From Oscillospiraceae bacterium (GTDB taxonomy: Bacteria; Bacillota; Clostridia; Oscillospirales; Oscillospiraceae), in the NCBI GenBank assembly GCA_902795345.1, contig CADBKO010000015.1, positions 1 through 55,808 of the forward strand: a DNA stretch of 55,808 bases, given 5' to 3'. The notes below the pieces were generated by a model. The model was not told where the DNA came from, ran no database searches, and worked only from the letters and a program-made list of their open reading frames with translations. The position numbers were made by a program, and so were the translations under genes. Positions 49,849 through 55,808 of the stretch are shown here, piece after piece (position 1 is the stretch's first letter; every line of letters starts with the position of its first letter).

Positions 49849-50018
49849 CCTCGCAGAGTTCGCGCCCGCAGGCGCGAATAAAGTCGAATTATTTTTCGCA
49901 CGGACATGTGCCGGGCGAAAAATACCTCTCGCGGAGCGGACTGTGGGCCCGAAGGGCCTGCGGGTAGCGGAGCGCAAGCCTTCTCAAAGCACAACCCAGC
50001 GAAGCGGTTGTGCTTTGA
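49849..50018 (-). repeat. 170-bp stacked-hairpin element, copy 2
   Basis: On the minus strand the order matches copy 1 (28984-29152): stem A (49984-49996/50006-50018, perfect 13 bp), a conserved GC-rich segment with a GGCCC-GAA-GGGCC stem, stem B (49891-49899/49915-49923, 9 bp plus inner pairs), and stem C with CCTCGCAGAG (49849-49878). Stem A begins 4 bases behind the stop of the leftward hydrolase gene, again directly after a coding region. Confidence 0.85.
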
Positions 50019-50022
50019 AGTT

Positions 50023-50991
50023 TCAGATCCCCTGCTCCTCCAGCCATTCGGCGCAGAGGGAGGCCCAGCGGGCCACGTGGGGGAGGGCCATGTCCAGATC
50101 GTTATTGCCGTCGGCCAGGGCCAGGCCGTGGACGCCCTCGGGGAAAAGGTGCATCTCGAAGGGAATGCCCACGGCGGTCAGCGCCTGCCCCAGGGTGAAG
50201 GAATGGCGGGGGTCGTCGCTGTTGGTCTGCCAGATGAAGAAGGGGGGCGTCTGCCTCGTGACATTCACCTCCGGGGCGAAGTAGACCAGCTCCTCCCTGT
50301 TGGCTACGAAGGGATTCGTGACATGCTCCCCGAAGGGGTCCGAGAAGAAACCGCCGGGGAGCCCGGCAAAAGCAAAGGCCCCATAGCCCAGCACCGCCGC
50401 GTCGGGGCGGCAGGATTCCCGCTCGACGGGGTCCGCAGCCGCCGGGTCCCCAAGGTCGAAGTGGGTGGCGCAGTTGGCGCTGAGCATGCCCCCGGCGGAA
50501 AAACCCATGGCCGCCACCTTGTCCGTGATCCCGAATTCCTCTTTTCTTGCCCGCAGTAGCCGGATGGCCCTCTGCATATCCGCCATGGCGTCCCAGCGGG
50601 AATAGGGCTTCAGGCGGTAGGTGAGGACGGCGGTGTTGAAGCCCGCGTCGGTGAAGTATTCCGCCACGTGGAAGCCCTCGCAGCCGGTCCGCGTCTCAAA
50701 CCCGCCGCCGCAGGCCACGATCACCGTGCCCCGCTTTTCCCCGGTCCCCCGGGCGGGGATGAAGATCAGGGAGGGAGGCGGCTGCAGGGGGTCCCGGTCG
50801 TCGTAGTTCGGCGCCCCGTCCTCCCACAGAAGGGTCTGCTTAAACCGGGCTATGGCGTCGTTCCAGATGCGCAGATTGCCCTCCCGGTCGACGGTGCCGT
50901 CGCTCTTGCGGTGCTTGGAGACGTTGCGTATGACGCTCCTTTCCCGGCACACCTGTTTCAGTACGTCGTAATTCAGCTGATAATCCGTCAT
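50023..50991 (-). CDS. Alpha/beta-hydrolase (esterase/acetyl xylan esterase-like)
   Basis: The 322-residue cytoplasmic protein has the alpha/beta-hydrolase triad pattern: nucleophile Ser in GFSAGG, Asp in QTNSDDPRHS and His in FPEGVHGLAL. The oxyanion-side motif is CGGGFETR (in place of HGGG). The family removes acetyl or other acyl groups from sugars or small esters. Its start overlaps the stop of the XRE gene by 4 bases, and a carboxylesterase precedes that, so two esterases and a regulator share an operon. No signal peptide is seen. Confidence 0.87.
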   Translation of the reverse strand: MTDYQLNYDVLKQVCRERSVIRNVSKHRKSDGTVDREGNLRIWNDAIARFKQTLLWEDGAPNYDDRDPLQPPPSLIFIPARGTGEKRGTVIVACGGGFETRTGCEGFHVAEYFTDAGFNTAVLTYRLKPYSRWDAMADMQRAIRLLRARKEEFGITDKVAAMGFSAGGMLSANCATHFDLGDPAAADPVERESCRPDAAVLGYGAFAFAGLPGGFFSDPFGEHVTNPFVANREELVYFAPEVNVTRQTPPFFIWQTNSDDPRHSFTLGQALTAVGIPFEMHLFPEGVHGLALADGNNDLDMALPHVARWASLCAEWLEEQGI

Positions 50992-51437
50992 TTTTTCCCT
51001 CCCAGCAGGGTGTCCACCGCCCCGCTGAACAGGTTTGCCAGGATGCCGCCATCCGCCTTTTCCCCCTTGAGGAGGCTGACGGCGGCCTTCTTCGTGTCGG
51101 AATCCGCTTCGCGGTAAAGGTCGATGAGCTTCTTTTCCGCGGCGGTGAGCTTATATTCCTCCGTTGTCTTGCCGCTGCTGCCGGTCTTGCCGCCGGAGGA
51201 GGATTTGCCGCTCTTGCCGGAAGCGCCCTTGGGGGCGTTCAGCAGGGAGGACTGGGTGACGCCCGTGGCCTTGGCGATCTGCTTCAGGGCCGCCTGGGTC
51301 AGCTCCTTTTCCCCCCGTTCCGCCTTGCTGATGTCCGAGGCGGTGACGCCGTCCACCTTCTTGGCCAGCTCCGCCTGGGTCAGGCCCGCACCCGTCCTTG
51401 CTTCCTTGATGAGGTCGCCCACTTTTTTCGTCGCCAT
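50988..51437 (-). CDS. XRE-family regulator embedded between two esterase genes
   Basis: The 149-residue protein has an N-terminal helix-turn-helix (LIKEARTGAGLTQAELAKKV, ASDISKAERGEKELT), a Gly/Ser/Lys-rich flexible linker (residues 68-92, SGKSGKSSSGGKTGSSGKT), and a helical C-terminal segment (LTAAEKKLIDLYREADSDTK) typical of oligomerisation tails. An AAGGAG site precedes it. Its coupling with both hydrolase genes suggests that it controls this operon, perhaps in response to their substrate or product. Confidence 0.85.
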   Translation of the reverse strand: MATKKVGDLIKEARTGAGLTQAELAKKVDGVTASDISKAERGEKELTQAALKQIAKATGVTQSSLLNAPKGASGKSGKSSSGGKTGSSGKTTEEYKLTAAEKKLIDLYREADSDTKKAAVSLLKGEKADGGILANLFSGAVDTLLGGKK

Positions 51438-51450
51438 TTTTGCATCTCCT

Positions 51451-53022
51451 TTACAGATCCATTAAACCTGTGCCGAATTCCTTCTCCGCGTCGAAGGCGT
51501 TGAGGGCCCGATAGGGGATGCGCCCATCCTCGCAGGCATGCTGCAGGAGGCGGAAGAAGTCGCTCTCCGTCACCCGGATCAGCTCCGGCTTGTCCCCGAA
51601 GAACATGACCTTCTGATTTTCCGCCGTGTAGGGCTCCCACTTCTCCATGGCGCTGCCGTCGGCGTCGGGGCCGTTGGGGTCGCCGCTGCGGGCGAAATTC
51701 GTCCAGTAATTGCACATCTGCCGGGCCAGGTCGTAGTGCTTGCCGGTGAAGGGCCGCCAGCATTTCGCCAGGGTCTCGAAGGCAAACCACAGGTCCGAGG
51801 AGTGGAAGGCACCCGGATCGTCCCAGCCGGGGATCTCCGGGTCGAAGCGGTAGAAATACATCTTGTGCTTCGGCTTCCGGGCGTTGTGGTCCAGCCAGAG
51901 CATGTTGCCCATCTCAAAGTTGTTATAGGTGGCGTTTTCCTTGATCTGGCCCAGGGTGATGGCGCAGCATCTCGCGGTGGTCAGATATTCCTCCGCGATG
52001 TTGGGGAATTTCCGCTTCACATAGGCTTCCAGCTCCTGGAAGGAATCCACCTCCGGGCGGAAAAGGAACTCGTCCCCCGTGTTGCCGATGATGAGGTCGG
52101 CCTCGTTCTCCTCTCCACGGAGGATGATGTTGGCCGGGGTGTCGGGCAGGAAGGCGTCGCCTATAACGCTGCCCCACTTGAAGCCCCCCCGGCCCACGGC
52201 TATGTCCCAAATGGCCTGCGCATCCAACTGCCTCGCCTCCGCCAGGGTCTTCACCCCCAGCTTTTCAAAGAGCTTCACCCCCTGCTCCTCCGCTTCGGGG
52301 AGATGCAGGCTCAGGCTGCTGGGAGGCAGGAGGCCGCCGGAGGAGTGGAGGATGGCCCGCTGGAACAGGCCCCTGTTCTGGGGGGAGCAGAGCTGGATTT
52401 CGCAGCTGCCGCCCCCGGCGGACTGGCCGAAGATGGTGATGTTGTCCGGGTCGCCCCCGAAGGCGGCGATGTTCCGCTTCACCCAGGCGATGCCCGCCTG
52501 CTGGTCCAGGTGGCCGAAGTTGGTCGGCTTGTCGGGGGCCTCGGCGGTGAGCTCCGGGTGGGCCAGGAAGCCGAACACATTGACCCGGTAATTGACGCTT
52601 ACCAGGATCACGCCCCGGCGGGCGATGCGCTCCCCGTCCATCTCCATCTCGGAGGGATAGCCCACCATGAGGCCGCCGCCGTAGAGCCAGACCATCACCG
52701 GCAGCTTGTCCTCGGCGCTTTTCGCGTTGGTCCAGATGTTCAGCTGGAGGCAGTCCTCGCTCATGGGCACATTGGGATCCACATGCCATTCCCTGGTATA
52801 GATGTCGTCCGGGTTCCCGCCGGGGATCTCCTGCATGGCGATGGGGCCGAACTCAAAGCAGTTGCGCACCCCTTCCCAGGGCTGGGCGGGCTGGGGGGCC
52901 CGCCAGCGATTGGGGCCCGTGGCGGGGGCGGCGAAGGGGATGCCCTTGAAGGCGGTCACTCTCGGGTCGGCGGCAGGGATGCCCCGCACCCAGCCGCTCT
53001 CGGTTTTGACTTCACGCAGCAT
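51451..53022 (-). CDS. Type B carboxylesterase
   Basis: The 523-residue protein has the usual length for the family. The nucleophile is in GQSAGGGS and the oxyanion-hole motif in WLYGGGLMVG. EDCLQLNIWT, the conserved disulfide-region motif of the family, is present. The acidic and His triad members are near DEFLFRPEVDS and in PGAFHSSDLWFAFE. Relatives hydrolyse p-nitrobenzyl, aromatic or lipid esters. It lacks a signal peptide. An AAGGAG site precedes the ATG. It is the first intact gene of the esterase - XRE - hydrolase operon, 14 bases after a degraded esterase fragment. Confidence 0.9.
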   Translation of the reverse strand: MLREVKTESGWVRGIPAADPRVTAFKGIPFAAPATGPNRWRAPQPAQPWEGVRNCFEFGPIAMQEIPGGNPDDIYTREWHVDPNVPMSEDCLQLNIWTNAKSAEDKLPVMVWLYGGGLMVGYPSEMEMDGERIARRGVILVSVNYRVNVFGFLAHPELTAEAPDKPTNFGHLDQQAGIAWVKRNIAAFGGDPDNITIFGQSAGGGSCEIQLCSPQNRGLFQRAILHSSGGLLPPSSLSLHLPEAEEQGVKLFEKLGVKTLAEARQLDAQAIWDIAVGRGGFKWGSVIGDAFLPDTPANIILRGEENEADLIIGNTGDEFLFRPEVDSFQELEAYVKRKFPNIAEEYLTTARCCAITLGQIKENATYNNFEMGNMLWLDHNARKPKHKMYFYRFDPEIPGWDDPGAFHSSDLWFAFETLAKCWRPFTGKHYDLARQMCNYWTNFARSGDPNGPDADGSAMEKWEPYTAENQKVMFFGDKPELIRVTESDFFRLLQHACEDGRIPYRALNAFDAEKEFGTGLMDL

Positions 53023-53035
53023 TTTTCTTCTCCTT

Positions 53036-53340
53036 TCAATCCCGGAAGATCATGCAGAAATAGTCTCTGCTGGCGGCGCGCCAGACCCGCCATTCGTGGA
53101 CGCCGGGATATATCTTCTGGATGTAGTTCACGCCCTGCTCTTTGCAGAATTCCCGCTCCTTCTCGAAGAGGGGAAGGCTCACCTCCCGGTCGCCGATGGC
53201 GCCGAAGAAGGGATGCACCTCCCGGTTGAAGGTCTCCGCGTCCCGGAGGGCGTCCACCCAGGGCTGCTCCTTGGTGGGGTAGCCGGGCATGACGGGCCAG
53301 GTGTAGCCGGTGAAGAGCCCGGCGGAGCGGTTCGTATTTC
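53036..53340 (-). pseudogene. C-terminal fragment of an esterase-D/feruloyl-esterase-like gene
   Basis: Only about 100 codons remain. The visible end (FCKEQGVNYIQKIYPGVHEW, then RVWRAASRDYFCMIF) matches the terminal helix/His region of PF00756-type esterases, which are about 250 residues. The coding-like frame continues upstream of the first ATG (RSAGLFTGYTWPVMPGYP) until about 53335 and then meets a promoter (53351-53378). The N-terminal part with the nucleophile is deleted, so the promoter now drives the downstream esterase operon through this relic. Confidence 0.7.
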
Positions 53341-53350
53341 TTGGTATACT

Positions 53351-53378
53351 ATTATAGACTCTCGATGGATTATTGCAA
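53351..53378 (-). promoter_or_regulatory. Promoter of the esterase operon
   Basis: Read leftward, TTGCAA - 16 bp - TATAAT, immediately upstream of the esterase relic. Confidence 0.65.
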
Positions 53379-53383
53379 GCTCG

Positions 53384-53463
53384 TCCTTATTCGCCGAAAT
53401 GTCCTCTCCAAAACGCAGCGCGGAGGCTGCGTTTTGGGACGGCGGAAACGGAATGAGCGCAGT
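53384..53463. repeat. Palindromic repeat with variable 12-bp stem
   Basis: The left border CGTCCTTATTCGCCG recurs in part at 14358, and the right border CGGAAACGGAATGAGCGCAGT recurs at 47383. Between them is a perfect 12-bp stem CCAAAACGCAGC (53408-53419/53426-53437). The borders pair imperfectly with each other, so the whole unit can form one long hairpin. Confidence 0.65.
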
Positions 53464-53608
53464 CAGCTCCGACACTGTATGTGCCAAAACGAACATAAGT
53501 CTTGCAATTTTGCGGAATCCGTGTCATAGTAATAGATAGTATCATACCTTAACAGAACAGGTTTCTGTTTCATTCACACTGCCCGGAAGGATGAGAAGGA
53601 GATTTTTC

Positions 53609-54466
53609 ATGGCTAAAATCAAGATCACCTGCGATTCCACCTGCGACCTGACGCCGGAGCTCTACAAGCGCTTCGACCTGGAAGTGCTGCCTCTGGAAGT
53701 GACCCTGGGGGACCGGGTCTGCCACGACGGGGTGGATGTGACCACCGGGGAGCTGTACGACTACGCCCAGAAGACCGGCACCCTGCCCAAGACCAGCGCC
53801 GTTTCCGTGGGGACCTACGAGGACTGCTTCCGCCGTTGGACGGGCGAGGGTTATGACGTCATCCATATCAACATCTCCAACAAGCTCTCCGCCTGCTATC
53901 AGAATGCCTGCATCGCCGCGGAAGGGATGGACAATGTTTTCGTGGTGGACAGCCTGAATCTCTCCTCCGGCAGCGGCCAGCTGGCCATGGCGGCGGCGGA
54001 GATGGCTGCCGAGGGCATGGAGGCCCGGGATATTGCCGATAAGCTGAAGGAGATGCGCACCCGTCTGGACGTGAGCTTCGTGCTGCAGACCCTGGAATAC
54101 CTCCACAAGGGCGGCCGCTGCTCCGGCGTGGCGGCTTTGGGGGCAAACCTGCTGAAGCTGCGGCCCGAGATCGTGGTGGGCAGCGACGGAGCCATGACCG
54201 TGGGGCGCAAGTACCGGGGCAACATGGAAAAGACCGTGCTGGACTATATCCGGGGGCGGCTGGAAGGCAACGACAACGTGGTGCCCGGGCGGATCATGAT
54301 CACCCATACCGATATGCCCCGGGAGATCGTGGACAAGGCGGAGGAGCTGGTGAAGTCCCTCCACCCCTTCCAGGAGGTTTGCGTCACCAGCGCCGGCAGC
54401 ACCATCGGGAGTCATTGCGGCCCTGCCTGCATCGGCGTCCTCTTCTTCCGCAAGACGGCGGTATAA
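53609..54466 (+). CDS. DegV family fatty-acid-binding protein
   Basis: The ATG at 53609 has an AGAAGGAG site; an upstream in-frame ATG overlaps it. The 285-residue protein follows the DegV pattern: KITCDSTCDLTPEL at the N terminus, TSAVSVGTYEDCF, HINISNKLSACYQNA, VVDSLNLSSGSGQL, FVLQTLEYLHKGGRCSG and HCGPACIGVLFF. DegV/FakB-like proteins bind a fatty acid in the cytoplasm and present it to the FakA kinase. The CSGVAALG segment differs from the usual RIS/G motif, so ligand preference may differ. It is monocistronic with a strong terminator. Confidence 0.9.
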   Translation: MAKIKITCDSTCDLTPELYKRFDLEVLPLEVTLGDRVCHDGVDVTTGELYDYAQKTGTLPKTSAVSVGTYEDCFRRWTGEGYDVIHINISNKLSACYQNACIAAEGMDNVFVVDSLNLSSGSGQLAMAAAEMAAEGMEARDIADKLKEMRTRLDVSFVLQTLEYLHKGGRCSGVAALGANLLKLRPEIVVGSDGAMTVGRKYRGNMEKTVLDYIRGRLEGNDNVVPGRIMITHTDMPREIVDKAEELVKSLHPFQEVCVTSAGSTIGSHCGPACIGVLFFRKTAV

Positions 54467-54482
54467 CCGAAGTTTAAACATT

Positions 54483-54514
54483 GCAGCCGGGCGGCCCGAT
54501 GGCCGCCCGGCTGC
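54483..54514 (+). terminator. Hairpin terminator after the degV gene
   Basis: A perfect 14-bp stem GCAGCCGGGCGGCC with a CGAT loop lies between convergent genes, so it can also stop the leftward ABC transcript. Confidence 0.8.
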
Positions 54515-54531
54515 TTCTGTGTCCAGCAGGC

Positions 54532-55194
54532 TTAGGAAGCGATCAGCGTCCCGCCGTGCATGCGGTACTGTACGTCGCAGGCGGCGGCCACCTCCGGGTC
54601 GTGGGTGACGATGACGACGCAGTAGCCCTTATCCGTCACCTGCTTCCTTAGCAGGGCCACGATCGCCGCGGAGTTCTCGTCGTCCAGGTTCCCCGTGGGT
54701 TCGTCCGCCAAGATTACTTTCGCCCCGGACGCCAGGCTCCGGGCGATGCCCACCCGCTGCTGCTCCCCACCGCTGAGGTTGCCGGGGAAGCGTTTGTGGA
54801 GGGTGTCCGGCAGGCCCACGCTGAGAAGCAGTGCGTCCGCCCGCTCCGAGGCTTCGCCCACGGGGGTGCCCTGCATCTCCATGGGGAGGCATACATTTTC
54901 CCGCGCCGTCAGCAGGGGCAGGAGCTGGTAGGCCTGGAACACGAAGGCGATCTTCTCCCGCCGGTAGGCGTCCAGGTCCATGTCCGCCAGGGACTCCCCC
55001 TCACAGACGATGCCCCCCTCCGTGGGGGTCTCCATTCCCGCTAGGAGGCTGAGGAGGGTGGACTTGCCGCTGCCGCTGGGCCCGGTGATGGCGTACATCT
55101 TCCCCGCCTCAAATTCGGCGTTGACAGAGCGCAGCACGGCCTTCTGCCCGCCGGGATAGGTATAGCTCAGGTTTTCGATGGACAGGATGGACAT
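54532..55194 (-). CDS. ABC transporter ATP-binding protein, LolD/MacB type
   Basis: The ATG behind AGGAGGT gives 220 residues. All ATPase motifs are present: Walker A (GPSGSGKST), Q-loop ([10 protein letters not shown]), signature [10 protein letters not shown], Walker B ([12 protein letters not shown]) and H-loop (VTHDPE). The length and [15 protein letters not shown] segment match the MacB/LolD subfamily, which works with FtsX-type permeases to extrude or extract peptides, lipoproteins or antibiotics by a mechanical cycle. The partner permease ends 431 bases upstream; a repeat cluster separates them. Confidence 0.92.
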   Translation of the reverse strand: MSILSIENLSYTYPGGQKAVLRSVNAEFEAGKMYAITGPSGSGKSTLLSLLAGMETPTEGGIVCEGESLADMDLDAYRREKIAFVFQAYQLLPLLTARENVCLPMEMQGTPVGEASERADALLLSVGLPDTLHKRFPGNLSGGEQQRVGIARSLASGAKVILADEPTGNLDDENSAAIVALLRKQVTDKGYCVVIVTHDPEVAAACDVQYRMHGGTLIAS

Positions 55195-55226
55195 AAGATT
55201 ACCTCCTGATTTCTTTTGCCTCCCCT

Positions 55227-55620
55227 TCAGGGGCAATGACGTAAACTTAAGCGCCAAGCCTCCCTTTACCGTCATCGCGAAGCCAGTGCGCACACTGGCT
55301 GTGGCGATCCGTACCCCCGTCTTGTTCCCGTTAAGGCTGAAAATGGACGAAAAACGGATTGCCACGACCGCTCTGCGGTCTCGCAATGACGGAGAATGGA
55401 TGGTTCCTGCCTTAAGCTAGCGACATTGCCATTCAGGGGAGGGGGACCACCAGCCGTCTCACGCAAGGCTGGTGGTGGAGAGGTCATTCCCGCCGCAGCG
55501 GATTGGCTCCCTCTCTGAGGGAGCATCTTCGCGCGAGGGGACCCGCCGCGCAGCGGTGGGCGTGCGGTCCTCTGTCAGCGAAGCGCCTGGCGGCGATGCC
55601 ACCCCCTCGGAGAAGGGGGC
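55227..55620. repeat. Palindromic-repeat cluster between permease and ATPase genes
   Basis: No gene is seen. Two inverted copies of a GTCATYGCGA...TGGCRATCCG element lie tail to tail (55271-55314 and 55355-55392) with different perfect centres (GCCAGTG-CGCA-CACTGGC; GACCGC-TCT-GCGGTC). CCGTCTCACGCAAGGC (55454-55469) and CTCCCTCTCTGAGGGAG (55507-55523) follow, both also present in the 46967-47416 cluster. A CCCCTTCAGGGG palindrome is near 55222. Confidence 0.75.
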
Positions 55621-55625
55621 TTTTC

Positions 55626-55808
55626 TTATTCCTTCACCTGCAATAGCCGCATGGGACTCTTTTGCAGGATGGACGCGGAGATGGCAACGGACGCGCCGAC
55701 GCAGAGGGTAAAGTGGGCGATCACATAGAGGATCGGCACCAGGATCACCCCCAGGAAGCCCAGACCGTTCACTGCGAACAGGGCAGCAATGGCAAGCAAG
55801 AGTCCCGC
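55626..55808 (-). CDS. C-terminal end of an FtsX/MacB-type ABC permease (rest outside window)
   Basis: The frame is open to the window edge; 60 residues are visible: two membrane helices (AGLLLAIAALFAVNGLGFLG, then the VGASVAISASIL region) and the tail SPMRLLQVKE. The ending helix followed by P-M-x-L-L resembles FtsX-domain permeases (PxxxLR motif). It reads toward the LolD/MacB-type ATPase on the same strand, so the two form one exporter. Confidence 0.75.
   Translation of the reverse strand, partial: AGLLLAIAALFAVNGLGFLGVILVPILYVIAHFTLCVGASVAISASILQKSPMRLLQVKE

Overview
This window looks like the chromosome of a GC-rich, anaerobic Gram-positive gut-type bacterium, probably a Clostridia/Oscillospirales-like Firmicute. 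The evidence is AGGAGG-type ribosome sites on almost every gene, clear sigma-A promoters with 17-18 bp spacers, lipobox lipoproteins, Pro/Glu-rich cell-wall linkers, LysM and copper-amine-oxidase-like stalk domains, DegV and DUF4230 proteins, and many short palindromic repeats. The assignment is inferred from gene content, not from a marker gene. No rRNA, tRNA, CRISPR array, transposase or phage gene was seen.

Layout. 1-5 kb: 3' part of a secreted phosphoesterase/LysM protein, a MITE-like element, a MATE exporter, a stacked-hairpin cassette and an internally deleted URO-D relic. 5-10 kb: a second MATE exporter, a membrane GGDEF/EAL protein with an HPt protein, and two GNAT acetyltransferases. 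10-16 kb: an Old-Yellow-Enzyme reductase divergent from a duplicated MoaF-like protein, then a third MATE exporter. 16-20.3 kb: a leftward operon M42 peptidase - M28 peptidase - dapA - stalk/SGNH protein. 20.5-28.6 kb: a cobalamin-riboswitch operon with an M14-type deacylase, a complete Dpp/Opp-type ABC importer and a second, unrelated binding lipoprotein. 28.6-32.5 kb: a metal cluster (free HMA protein, P1B-type ATPase) followed by a fourth MATE exporter. 32.5-35 kb: a GH3 lipoprotein and two unknown proteins. 35-39 kb: a propeller/HD-GYP signalling protein with a flavin reductase. 39-42.8 kb: a DUF1016 nuclease, a CaiB-type relic, flavodoxin, nitroreductase and ADP-ribosylglycohydrolase. 43-50 kb: a giant FGE-fold surface protein, MerR, membrane/DUF4230 and XRE-membrane genes. 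50-53.3 kb: an esterase operon with an embedded XRE regulator. 53.6 kb to the end: DegV and a LolD/MacB-type ABC exporter that runs off the edge.

The most interesting signals are: (1) a B12 riboswitch in front of a peptide-type transporter plus an aspartoacylase-like enzyme, a candidate corrinoid-linked uptake or salvage system; (2) several classes of stacked-hairpin elements, one being a 170-bp element in two copies whose hairpin arms differ in sequence yet stay perfectly paired, usually sitting directly behind stop codons; (3) a roughly 110-residue extracellular domain shared by two surface proteins at opposite ends of the window; (4) a tandemly duplicated MoaF-like protein divergent from an atypical flavin/Fe-S reductase; (5) an SGNH-family protein with Cys in place of the nucleophile Ser. 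All function calls rest on motif reading alone; no database search was run.
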